A stretch of 17,003 nucleotides of DNA from the NCBI GenBank assembly GCA_030601965.1, contig JAUWAR010000013.1, forward strand, positions 1 through 17,003, read 5' to 3'. Of the stretch, positions 5,590 to 12,006 are shown one piece after another. The notes under the pieces are model-generated. The model was not told where the DNA came from. It did no database searches and was given only the letters and a program-made list of their open reading frames with translations. Both the position numbers and the translations under genes were made by a program. The stretch comes from a bacterium (GTDB lineage Bacteria; Hydrothermota; UBA3073; JACQXS01; JAUWAR01). The first letter of the stretch is position 1. Every line of letters begins with the position of its first letter.

Positions 5590-7088
5590 GTGATTTTTGG
5601 ACTTTTAGGTATTTGATTATTTCTTCGTTTTATATTCATAAGGAGGATAGAAACAAGAAAGAGAACTAAAAGAGCACATAGCCCAATGAATTCTGCTGAC
5701 CTTGGATAGCCTCCATAAGGCGTTTTTATTCTTTCCACAATTTGAGAACCAAGGAGAAAAATAAGAACCAGAGGTGTAATAACCTTCACACAAATTTCCC
5801 ACAATTTACCTATTTTAATTTCAGATATTGGATTTACATGGTCTTTTAGAACCTTTAGTTTAAACATATAACCAAGCACAATACACTCTAATAGTCCCAC
5901 AATTATAAGTCCAAAATTTGACATAAAATAGTCTATTATATCAAGCCAGTATAGTCCACTTTGAGTTATATAAATCAATCCCATAATCAGGGCAACAACT
6001 CCAGTATAGATTCTTACTCTGGTATGCTTTTTTATCTTCCATTTATCTATAAAACCAGCAGAAATCGCCTCTACCAATGAAAAAGCAGAATCAATACCCA
6101 ATGTCAAAAGCATTAGAAAGAAGAGACATCCAAATAACTTATTTGCAAAAGGGAGCAGATTAATAATAGTAGGATAAGCGATAAAAGCCAACCCCATTGC
6201 TGATTTTGCAAGCGACTCTACAGTCTCTGGCACAGGAACTCCTTGAAGATAAGAGTAATATCCAAGTACCGAGAACACTGCAAAACCTGCAAAAAATGCG
6301 GTGCCGGCATCTGCGAGTCCAATAATAAACGCATTATTAACGATATCCTTTTTAGGTGGAAGGTATGATGCGTAGGCAATCATTATACCAAATCCTATAG
6401 AAAGGGAAAAGAATACTTGGGCATATGCATTTCTCCATACCTCAACATCCTTTAATGCTTGAAAATTTGGTGTAAGGAAGTATTTTAAACCCTCTATTGC
6501 ACCTGGTAGTGTAACTCCTCTAATGACAAAGATGAGAAGAATTAGCCAGGGGAGAATAACAGTTATATATACAACCTTACTTACTGTTTTGGGTCCCTTC
6601 CATATACATCCAACAATTGCGACCCAGGCTATAATAAGCGCAGGCAGGATAATAAGCCTCATTTTTCCTATTTCAAGCGGTCCATTGCTTATAGCAAGAA
6701 ACTTGTTGTTAAAGAAATCTGCAGTATCTTTTCCCCAGGAGAGATTAAAAGAATAACAGAAATAGTTGCCGCACCAGCTCATAATTACTGCATAGTAAGA
6801 GGTAATACCAAGTGCAACCAAAATAGCGAACCAGCCAAGCCACTCTTTTTTCACACCTATTTTTCTAAATGATTCAGGTGCACTGGCAGCCATTTTATGA
6901 CCTAAAGAGAATTCAAGTATAAGAAGTGGTATTCCTGCAGTAAAGAGGGCTATAATATAGGGGATGAGAAATGCGCCACCACCATATTTAAAACAAATAT
7001 AAGGGAATCTCCATACATTTCCAAGACCAATTGCAGAGCCAATCGCAGCAAGAACAAAGGCAGGCCGATTATCCCAGTGTTCTCTCAT
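5580..7088 (-). CDS. Sodium-dependent amino-acid symporter, NSS/SNF family (MetP-like)
   Basis: Inner-membrane importer coupling Na+ entry to amino-acid uptake (LeuT fold), 502 aa with about 12 hydrophobic helices. The N-terminal signature WDNRPAFVLAAIGSAIGLGN followed by VWRFPY (residues 5-30) is the family's TM1 ion/substrate-binding stretch with its unwound glycine region. Further matches are GGGAFLIPY (36-44), AYAQVFFSLSIGFGIMIAYASY (TM6 region, given here in outline) and the serine-rich SAFSLVE segment (TM8). The presence of a MetS-like gene immediately downstream favours methionine/alanine transport, but the substrate cannot be read from sequence. It has a strong promoter (TTGACA) and a leader with two hairpins; the ribosome-site-like GGAGGTAA lies in the second hairpin. 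The C-terminal tail is basic and partly encoded next to a repeat. Confidence 0.94.
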   Translation of the reverse strand: MREHWDNRPAFVLAAIGSAIGLGNVWRFPYICFKYGGGAFLIPYIIALFTAGIPLLILEFSLGHKMAASAPESFRKIGVKKEWLGWFAILVALGITSYYAVIMSWCGNYFCYSFNLSWGKDTADFFNNKFLAISNGPLEIGKMRLIILPALIIAWVAIVGCIWKGPKTVSKVVYITVILPWLILLIFVIRGVTLPGAIEGLKYFLTPNFQALKDVEVWRNAYAQVFFSLSIGFGIMIAYASYLPPKKDIVNNAFIIGLADAGTAFFAGFAVFSVLGYYSYLQGVPVPETVESLAKSAMGLAFIAYPTIINLLPFANKLFGCLFFLMLLTLGIDSAFSLVEAISAGFIDKWKIKKHTRVRIYTGVVALIMGLIYITQSGLYWLDIIDYFMSNFGLIIVGLLECIVLGYMFKLKVLKDHVNPISEIKIGKLWEICVKVITPLVLIFLLGSQIVERIKTPYGGYPRSAEFIGLCALLVLFLVSILLMNIKRRNNQIPKSPKITNA

Positions 7089-7098
7089 TATTAGTGTG

Positions 7099-7122
7099 CC
7101 GTTGGGAGTTACCTCCCGACGG
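7099..7122 (-). repeat. 24-bp hairpin carrying GGAGGTAA just before the symporter start
   Basis: On the minus strand: CCGTCGGGAG, loop GTAA, CTCCCAACGG (10-bp stem with one G-T pair). It ends 10 nt before the ATG at 7088. The only Shine-Dalgarno-like sequence for the symporter, GGAGGTAA, is at the top of this hairpin, so folding could hide it. Confidence 0.8.
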
Positions 7123-7138
7123 TAAAGAATTTAGAAGT

Positions 7139-7162
7139 GTGTCAGGAGGTAACTCCTGACAC
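7139..7162 (-). repeat. 24-bp hairpin, second copy in inverted orientation
   Basis: On the minus strand: GTGTCAGGAG, loop TTAC, CTCCTGACAC, a perfect 10-bp stem. It is the same element as the hairpin at 7099-7122 in opposite orientation, differing at paired stem positions. The loop TTAC is complementary to the other loop, GTAA. Confidence 0.85.
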
Positions 7163-7175
7163 CACATAGAAATCA

Positions 7176-7204
7176 AATTTATATTTTATAGATAAGAATG
7201 TCAA
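7176..7204 (-). promoter_or_regulatory. Promoter for the symporter operon
   Basis: On the minus strand TTGACA (7204-7199) is a perfect -35 box. TATAAA (7183-7178) follows at 15 bp, or the weaker TAAATT (7181-7176) at 17 bp. The predicted transcript starts near 7170 and carries an approximately 80-nt leader with the two hairpins before the symporter ATG. The promoter sits just after the end of the COG2426-type gene. Confidence 0.65.
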
Positions 7205-7226
7205 GAAAAAAAAGAGGACAAAAATT

Positions 7227-7721
7227 TTAGTGGAGGAGGGTATTAGCACCCCATATTCCAAAGAGGGTTAAAGTAGTTATGATAATACCTGCCATCAAGA
7301 CCCCAATACAGATACCAATAATTGCATCTTTGAACTTCATATTAAGAATAGAGGCGGCTATTGAGCCTGTCCATGCCCCTGTTATAGGTAGAGGGATTCC
7401 AACAAAAAGAGCAAGTCCCAGAATCTTATACTTTTCTATAATTCCTGTTCTACTTTTAGTCCTTTCAAACAATCTCTGGAGAAGGTTTCCTGAAAATCGG
7501 GACTTCATCAAAAATTTTGTAATAGATTCTAAAAAAAGGAGGATTGGTATGGCTATAAATATATTGCTAATGACACAAATAATAAACGCCTTGAATACAG
7601 GGAATTTAAAAATGGTTATTGCAATAGGGATACCACCCCTGAGTTCTGATATAGGAAGCATAGAGATTATAGCAACAATTAGGGGCTTTGCAAGTTCAGA
7701 TGAGATAAGTTTTTCTAACAT
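7227..7721 (-). CDS. COG2426 / small multidrug export family membrane protein
   Basis: A 164-aa polytopic membrane protein of the family annotated as small multi-drug export proteins (PF06695); the actual function is not established. Characteristic segments are ISMLPISELRGGIPIAI near 19-35 and FVGIPLPITGAWTGSIAA near 108-125, separated by a basic cytoplasmic loop (KSRFSGNLLQRLFERTKSR). I start it at ATG 7721. The frame can be extended 19 codons to a TTG at 7778, but that extension is largely a perfect 28-bp palindrome and homologues start near the MLEKL segment. No clean Shine-Dalgarno precedes 7721; the palindrome ends 5 nt before it. The gene precedes the symporter by 138 bp with its own promoter between, so they may be separate units. 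Confidence 0.85.
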   Translation of the reverse strand: MLEKLISSELAKPLIVAIISMLPISELRGGIPIAITIFKFPVFKAFIICVISNIFIAIPILLFLESITKFLMKSRFSGNLLQRLFERTKSRTGIIEKYKILGLALFVGIPLPITGAWTGSIAASILNMKFKDAIIGICIGVLMAGIIITTLTLFGIWGANTLLH

Positions 7722-7726
7722 ATTAT

Positions 7727-7754
7727 GGGAGTTTTGCAAATTTGCAAAACTCCC
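7727..7754. repeat. Perfect 28-bp palindrome before the COG2426 gene
   Basis: Each half is GGGAGTTTTGCAAA, and the sequence equals its own reverse complement. It ends 5 nt upstream of ATG 7721. The core TTTTGCAAA is shared with the palindrome at 7856-7882. Confidence 0.9.
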
Positions 7755-7855
7755 AGTTAAAACCATCATACTGGACAAAACCTATCAAAAATTCTTTTTT
7801 CATAACTCTGTGATTCTAAAAAGCTTAAGTTGTTATACTCCGAATAGTAAATATC

Positions 7856-7882
7856 AGGACTTTTGCAAATTGCAAAAGTCCT
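7856..7882. repeat. 27-bp palindrome in the divergent region
   Basis: Arms AGGACTTTTGCAA and TTGCAAAAGTCCT flank a single A. It is related to the palindrome at 7727-7754: the TTTTGCAA core is shared and the outer arms differ in a compensated way (GGGAG/CTCCC against AGGAC/GTCCT). It could be a second copy of a dispersed element or a dyad operator pair. Confidence 0.85.
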
Positions 7883-7883
7883 G

Positions 7884-7908
7884 TAACGAGTTAATTATTA
7901 ACGAGTTA
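7884..7908. promoter_or_regulatory. Direct repeat TAACGAGTTA x2 upstream of purF
   Basis: TAACGAGTTA occurs at 7884-7893 and 7899-7908, spaced 15 bp start to start, about 50 bp before the purF -35 box. It might be a regulator site or further repeat debris. The rest of the 306-bp space between the COG2426 and purF starts holds the palindromes, this repeat and the purF promoter; I see no gene in it. Confidence 0.3.
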
Positions 7909-7958
7909 TTAAATTGTCAAGCAAATTAAGTAGAGTTAACAGAAAAAAAATCTTTTTC

Positions 7959-7986
7959 TTGACTTTTTATAGAATAATTGTATTTT
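7959..7986 (+). promoter_or_regulatory. Promoter of purF
   Basis: TTGACT (7959-7964) and TATTTT (7981-7986) are spaced by 16 bp, in an AT-rich stretch 42 bp before the purF ATG. The predicted leader of about 35 nt contains the CCGTTAGCTAACGG palindrome and a strong ribosome site. Confidence 0.5.
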
Positions 7987-7996
7987 GGAAGTTGGG

Positions 7997-8022
7997 CCGT
8001 TAGCTAACGGATGGCGGGAGGT
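7997..8022 (+). promoter_or_regulatory. Palindrome plus Shine-Dalgarno in the purF leader
   Basis: CCGTTAGCTAACGG (7997-8010) is a perfect 14-bp palindrome, followed by GGGAGG (8016-8021) at a good distance from ATG 8028. The palindrome equals the core of the repeat upstream of gyrB (TCCGTcAGCTaACGGA), so it is probably a trimmed copy of that element. The ribosome site settles the purF start. Confidence 0.7.
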
Positions 8023-8027
8023 AAAAA

Positions 8028-9440
8028 ATGAGTGGACTTTTTGGAGTAGTTTTGCAAGAAGACTGTGCAAAGACTTTGTTCTACGGGACAGATTATCATT
8101 CACATATGGGAACTGAATATGGCGGTATAGCAGTTTTAGGAGAGAAATTTACTCGGCAGATACACAATATAAGCCAGGACCAGTTCAAACCAAAATTCCA
8201 GGATGACACTAAATCCATGAGAGGCAACAAGGGTATTGGCGTTATTAGTGATCTTGATGAACAACCTATTTTTTTAAATTCCCGTTTTGGTCCATTTTGT
8301 ATCGCTACCAGTGGACTTATAGAGAACATAGAGGAGTTAGCAAAAGGACTGATGAACAAAGGCATATCATTTAGTGAAGTAAGTAAGGAAAAGGTTAATC
8401 CAACAGAGTTTGTAGCGAAATTCATTACTCAGGGGAAGAACCTGATAGATGGTATAGAAAAGATGTTTGATGTAATAGATGGCTCGTGTTCGCTTTTGGT
8501 TTTGAATAGAGATGGAATCTACGCTGCCAGAGATAGGTTTGGATATACACCACTTGTGATTGGCAAACGAGAGGATGGGTGGGCAGTAACTTCCGAGACA
8601 AGTGCATTTCCAAATATAGATTTTGAAGTAGTTAAATACCTTGAGCCGGGAGAGATAGCGTTGATAAATGAGAAAGAAATGGTGCAGAGAAGGTCGGGCA
8701 GGGATGTAAATCAAATCTGTGCATTTCTCTGGATATATACTGGATTTCCCGCATCAAGCTACGAAGGAATAAATGTAGAGGGCGTTAGAGAAAGGTGTGG
8801 AAAATTTCTTGCTAAAGGCGACAAAGATATAGAAGTGGATGTGGTATCCGGGGTTCCTGATTCGGGAATTGCACACGCTCTGGGCTATGCTGTAGAGTCC
8901 GGAAGGCCTTATAGGCGTCCACTGGTGAAATATACACCTGGATATGGTAGGAGTTATACACCACCATCACAAAAGACACGTGATTTGATAGCAAAAATGA
9001 AACTCATTCCTATAAAAGAAATAATTGAGGGTAATAGGATTGTAGTATGTGAAGATTCTATAGTCAGGGGAACCCAGCTTAAGAACTTTACTATAAATAA
9101 ACTGTGGCACCACAGTGCCAAAGAGATTCACATTAGACCTGCATGTCCGCCTTTAATGTTTCCGTGCAGATTTAATCTTTCCACGCGAAGTATTTATGAA
9201 CTTGCAGCCCGTAAAGCCATTCGTAGTTTAGAAGGAGAAGACATAGAGAATGTTGAGGAATATATAGACCACAATTCTGATAAGTACAAGAAGATGGTTA
9301 AGTGGATTGCTCAAGACTTGGGAGTTACTACTGTTAGATATCAAACGATAGATAATATGGTTCAAGCAATTGGGCTTGCCAGGGAGAAATTGTGTCTATA
9401 CTGCTGGACAGGTAAATCTTCACGCACAAAGGTCAATTAG
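8028..9440 (+). CDS. purF: Amidophosphoribosyltransferase-like protein (PurF variant without catalytic Cys)
   Basis: PurF makes 5-phosphoribosylamine from PRPP and glutamine, the first step of purine synthesis. The 470-aa protein has an N-terminal class II glutaminase-like domain (1-220) and a phosphoribosyltransferase domain (about 230-450). The PRPP loop VVCEDSIVRGT is at 339-349, and GVPDSGIAHALGYA (275-288) and ARDRFGYTPLVIG (167-179) are family segments. The protein starts MSGLFG where normal PurF exposes Cys (CGIFG), and the usual HRGQESAGI reads HMGTEYGGI. I recall a similar Cys-less variant in Bacteroidetes. Glutaminase activity is therefore doubtful; it may use ammonia or act on another substrate. 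The C-terminus has a CLYCWTG motif. It has an excellent ribosome site and its end overlaps lpxC on the other strand by 21 bp. Confidence 0.87.
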   Translation: MSGLFGVVLQEDCAKTLFYGTDYHSHMGTEYGGIAVLGEKFTRQIHNISQDQFKPKFQDDTKSMRGNKGIGVISDLDEQPIFLNSRFGPFCIATSGLIENIEELAKGLMNKGISFSEVSKEKVNPTEFVAKFITQGKNLIDGIEKMFDVIDGSCSLLVLNRDGIYAARDRFGYTPLVIGKREDGWAVTSETSAFPNIDFEVVKYLEPGEIALINEKEMVQRRSGRDVNQICAFLWIYTGFPASSYEGINVEGVRERCGKFLAKGDKDIEVDVVSGVPDSGIAHALGYAVESGRPYRRPLVKYTPGYGRSYTPPSQKTRDLIAKMKLIPIKEIIEGNRIVVCEDSIVRGTQLKNFTINKLWHHSAKEIHIRPACPPLMFPCRFNLSTRSIYELAARKAIRSLEGEDIENVEEYIDHNSDKYKKMVKWIAQDLGVTTVRYQTIDNMVQAIGLAREKLCLYCWTGKSSRTKVN

Positions 9441-10256
9441 TTTCTTTACGAATTCATAATTTAATCTATGGCCTGGTTTTATAGCAAAGATGTGACCTTT
9501 TATAGAAGTGCCAAGAAGGCAGAGGTCTCCGATAAGGTCAAGAATCTTGTGCCTTACGAACTCATCTTTATATCTTAAAGTATTGACTGGACCCTCTGGG
9601 GTAATAATAATTGCATTTTCAAGTGTCCCGCCTTTTATAAGATTTTTGTCCTTAAGTTTTTTCAACCACTCTATAAATGTATAAGTCCTGGCAGATGCAA
9701 TTTCAGACTTATAGGTTTTTGGAGTAATTTTAAATGAAGTGTATTGTGGTTTGAGCCATTTATGATTATAATCTATAAACATAGAAATTCTGAAATCCTT
9801 ATCAGGTATGCCCATAATAAATCTTCCCTGATGAGAGATAAGAATAGGTTCTTTTATTTCAGTATATAATTTAGGTTTTTCCTGGGTAGTTATACCGACC
9901 TTGTTTATAAGTTGCACAAATGGCAACGCTGAACCATCAAGAGCAGGGACCTCTTCTCCTTTTAATTCACATATACAATTGTCTATGCCGAGACCATAAA
10001 GGGCAGAAAGCAGGTGTTCACAGGTCATAATTCTTGTATCTTTATTTCCGAGGGTAACACCGTGCTCAAACTCTATAGCAGAAGCTACTTTTGCGGGGAG
10101 ATTGCTTCGTCCCGATAAATCGGGACTCGCAATGACATGGGTAGTAAAGACTATTCCTGTATCAGCAGGGGCAGGATGTAAGGTAAGTGTAGAATTACTA
10201 CCTGTGTGGACACCTGTGCCTGAAATAGAAACTTTTTGTTTAATTGTTTGTTGCAT
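9420..10256 (-). CDS. lpxC: UDP-3-O-acyl-N-acetylglucosamine deacetylase
   Basis: Zn-dependent deacetylase, the committed step of lipid A synthesis, in the cytoplasm. The 278-aa protein shows SGTGVHTG (12-19), the Zn/catalytic EHL with E80 and H81, ALDGSALPFV (105-114), SARTYTF (188-194), RHKILDLIGD with H236, D240 and D244, and catalytic PGH with H263. I start it at ATG 10256: the frame extends to 10295, but that extension is translated repeat overlapping the lpxD tail, and homologues begin near the QTIKQKVSISGTG segment. Residues 42-52 are encoded by a dispersed palindrome. It follows lpxD by 1 bp. Its 3' end overlaps purF by 21 bp. Confidence 0.95.
   Translation of the reverse strand: MQQTIKQKVSISGTGVHTGSNSTLTLHPAPADTGIVFTTHVIASPDLSGRSNLPAKVASAIEFEHGVTLGNKDTRIMTCEHLLSALYGLGIDNCICELKGEEVPALDGSALPFVQLINKVGITTQEKPKLYTEIKEPILISHQGRFIMGIPDKDFRISMFIDYNHKWLKPQYTSFKITPKTYKSEIASARTYTFIEWLKKLKDKNLIKGGTLENAIIITPEGPVNTLRYKDEFVRHKILDLIGDLCLLGTSIKGHIFAIKPGHRLNYEFVKKLIDLCA
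10101..10133. repeat. Dispersed palindrome translated inside lpxC
   Basis: Inner stem GTCCCGAT, AA, ATCGGGAC (10109-10126) inside an outer ATTGC/GCAAT pair (10101-10105 and 10129-10133). The edge GTCATTGCGAG on the minus strand is also the edge of the repeat before gyrB. It encodes lpxC residues about 42-52 (IASPDLSGRSN), in the variable segment after GIVFTTH where E. coli LpxC has RRTDLNPPVDFP, away from the active-site residues. Confidence 0.75.
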
Positions 10257-10257
10257 A

Positions 10258-10947
10258 TTATCGGGACTGGAAAGTCCCTCCCACATTTTTTTCAAGTTTT
10301 TTTACCCTTTTAAAGAGGTCAGGAAGTTTAGTGAGGAGTGCATATATTTTAAGAGTAGTTTTATGCTCCCTTGCAGGAGTTCCTGAGATTGTGGCTCCGT
10401 TTTTAATATTTGCCATTACTCCTGATTGTCCAGCGATTCTAACACCATTTCCAATGTGAACATGGTCGGTAATTCCAGCTTGACCCCCAATTTCTACATT
10501 ATCTCCTATCTCGCTGCTCCCTGCTATGCCAACCTGACCAGTAATTGCACAATTTTCTCCAATTATTACATTATGTGCAATATGGACAAGATTGTCTATT
10601 TTTGTTCCTCTCTTTATAATTGTATTTTTCTTAACGGCTCTATCAATAGCAACATTTGCACCAATTTCTACATCGTCTTCAATAATTATAGAGCCTGAAT
10701 GCGGAATTTTCTGATATTTGCCTCCATTTTTAGTATATCCAAAGCCATCACTGCCAATCACAGCACCACTGTTGATAATTACCCTGTTTCCAATTTTGAC
10801 TTTATGGAGAATTGTAACATTGGGGTATATAGTTACATCATCGCCTATTACAGTATCATCATCTATATAAACAAATGCACCTATATTCAGATTCCTGCCA
10901 AGTTTTACGGTTTTTTTAATTTTTGCGTCTTTGCTTATGTGGTTCAT
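10258..10947 (-). CDS. lpxD: LpxD-type acyltransferase lacking the N-terminal uridine-binding domain
   Basis: LpxD adds the second acyl chain (from acyl-ACP) to UDP-3-O-acyl-glucosamine in lipid A synthesis. The 229-aa protein is nearly all left-handed beta-helix hexapeptide repeats (about 3-190). It has GSDGFGY at 66-72, DNLVHIAHNVIIG at 118-130 with the expected catalytic His (H125, matching E. coli H239), and the C-terminal helix LKIYALLTKLPDLFKRVKKLEK. Usual LpxD proteins are about 340 aa; the N-terminal domain of about 100 aa that holds the uridine ring is missing. The start overlaps the OmpH-like gene stop by 4 bp, as in typical ompH-lpxD pairs. The final residues VGGTFQSR and the stop come from a 26-bp palindrome. 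Confidence 0.85.
   Translation of the reverse strand: MNHISKDAKIKKTVKLGRNLNIGAFVYIDDDTVIGDDVTIYPNVTILHKVKIGNRVIINSGAVIGSDGFGYTKNGGKYQKIPHSGSIIIEDDVEIGANVAIDRAVKKNTIIKRGTKIDNLVHIAHNVIIGENCAITGQVGIAGSSEIGDNVEIGGQAGITDHVHIGNGVRIAGQSGVMANIKNGATISGTPAREHKTTLKIYALLTKLPDLFKRVKKLEKNVGGTFQSR
10260..10285 (-). repeat. 26-bp palindromic element at the lpxD end / lpxC start
   Basis: Minus strand: TGTGGGA, stem GGGACT, loop TTCC, stem AGTCCC, GAT. It differs from the copy at 3889-3914 by one base (TGTGGGA against TGTAGGA). It encodes the last lpxD residues, and the hairpin ends 6 nt before the lpxC ATG, exactly as the other copy stands before the sigma factor gene. Confidence 0.88.
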
Positions 10948-11921
10948 TTCATAGACTGCATTAGTTTTGAGACGATGTTTGCGACCATAGTTTGATGGTC
11001 CTCAATCCTGTCTCCTGCTGTGCTGCCACTACCTTTTGCTATTGCTTGTCTTTTGACTATGTCTATAAGTTCACAGGTAAGGTCTATGTTTTCGCCTAAT
11101 CTTGATGCCTCTCCTATTACAATATACTTTGCATCTGTGAACTGGGCAATTCTACAATAATCTGAAAGTGTATAATCTTCTGTATTTTTTTCTATACTTG
11201 CCATTTTTTCGGCATCGTCTATTTTATACTGTTTTATTGCCTTAAATTTATCTGTCTTGACAAGTGCGGCTTTTATAAATCCCTGGAAGCGTCTCCCATC
11301 GTTATTATCTTTTGCATCAGTTGTTTTCTCTATAAAGTCAAAAACAAAGAATAGTGCTTTTTCTATTTCTTCAGTAACCTGTTCTGGAGAAATAAATCCC
11401 TTGTTAAGTTCATCAAGGACTTTATCAGTGAGATCAAGACCTGACTCTGCATAGACTACACCCATACTTGAAATATCAAATATGATTGTATAACCATCTT
11501 TTTCTCCTATGGTCGTAAGTATTGTGTTGACCTCGTCAATAAAGGGTTTCATAATATCCTGTTGTTTGGTCTGGGCTTTACCTTCTGGTCCGTATATATC
11601 TTGAATAAATTGTTCGTAGTCTCTCTGTTTTTGTTCAATTTCTGTCCTTTTTTGCTGTCTTGCTGTTGTTGTTAAGATAAGACTCTGGCTTTCAAGTTCA
11701 GAGACAAGTTCTTCAATCTCCTTTTTTTTCTTGATTGCCTGATTTTCCCATAGTTTGAGTTGTTTCTGTAGCTCGTCGGTTAGTTCCTTGCTCCCCTTGT
11801 ATTCTGCAAGAATGCGTTTTGAATCAATATAGCCAATCTTTGTTGCAGCAGAAGAAGAGTAAGCAATAAGCAGTAAGCAGTAAGCAGTAAAAACTGAGAA
11901 ATGAGTAAATATGCGTTTCAT
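10944..11921 (-). CDS. OmpH/Skp-like periplasmic protein fused to a CsgG/FlgO-like domain
   Basis: Skp (OmpH) is a periplasmic chaperone for outer-membrane proteins. The first part fits this: a signal peptide (1-26, cleavage near SSA-A), KIGYIDSKRILAEYKGSKEL (28-47), a long charged coiled coil to about 120, and KDGYTIIFDISSMGVVYAESGLDLTDKVLDEL in outline to about 172. After that comes an extra domain of about 140 aa (185-325) with FVFDFIE, a segment YIVIGEASRLGENIDLTCELID and a tail resembling CsgG/FlgO/LpoB-type nucleotide-fold domains of envelope proteins. The usual Skp is about 160-180 aa, so this is a fusion. A GGGGGG ribosome site precedes the ATG. It overlaps lpxD by 4 bp. The hydrophobic core of the signal peptide is a heptamer repeat. 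Confidence 0.8.
   Translation of the reverse strand: MKRIFTHFSVFTAYCLLLIAYSSSAATKIGYIDSKRILAEYKGSKELTDELQKQLKLWENQAIKKKKEIEELVSELESQSLILTTTARQQKRTEIEQKQRDYEQFIQDIYGPEGKAQTKQQDIMKPFIDEVNTILTTIGEKDGYTIIFDISSMGVVYAESGLDLTDKVLDELNKGFISPEQVTEEIEKALFFVFDFIEKTTDAKDNNDGRRFQGFIKAALVKTDKFKAIKQYKIDDAEKMASIEKNTEDYTLSDYCRIAQFTDAKYIVIGEASRLGENIDLTCELIDIVKRQAIAKGSGSTAGDRIEDHQTMVANIVSKLMQSMK
11859..11890. repeat. Heptamer repeat encoding a signal-peptide core
   Basis: Units GTAAGCA, ATAAGCA, GTAAGCA, GTAAGCA plus a partial GTAA, in exact 7-bp phase. On the minus strand they are translated as FTAYCLLLIAY (residues 11-21), the hydrophobic core of the OmpH-like protein's signal peptide. Confidence 0.9.
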
Positions 11922-11942
11922 GAGACCCCCCTTTTTAAAAAT

Positions 11943-11970
11943 TCAAATGTCAAAACTCAAATTTCAAATA
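11943..11970. repeat. Heptamer tract between leuD and the OmpH-like gene
   Basis: Units TCAAATG, TCAAAAC, TCAAATT, TCAAATA in phase, then decaying copies. With the tract in the leuD tail it fills most of the 85-bp spacer. A TTGACA on the minus strand here comes from the repeat and has no matching -10 box. Confidence 0.8.
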
Positions 11971-12006
11971 AAATCCAAAGTTCAAATTAACTCCAAGAGT
12001 TTCTTT

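Noticed and set aside
7727..7754. Rho-independent terminator
   Set aside because: The stem is followed by no T-run on either strand and it stands directly before a start codon; the AT-rich core does not fit a terminator stem.
7279..7929. A 216-codon open frame on the plus strand
   Set aside because: It is the antisense of the COG2426-type gene, which has clear family motifs; the end runs through palindromes. No family pattern or ribosome site.
8096..8714. Overlapping minus-strand frames of 62-115 codons within purF
   Set aside because: These are shadows of a well-supported purF; they contain low-complexity translations and no motifs.
10257..10295. N-terminal extension of lpxC to ATG 10295
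   Set aside because: The extension is the 26-bp palindrome read in another frame and overlaps lpxD; homologues start near ATG 10256.
11922..12006. TTGACA in the leuD-ompH spacer as a promoter
   Set aside because: The hexamer is a by-product of the heptamer repeat and no acceptable -10 box lies 15-19 bp away.
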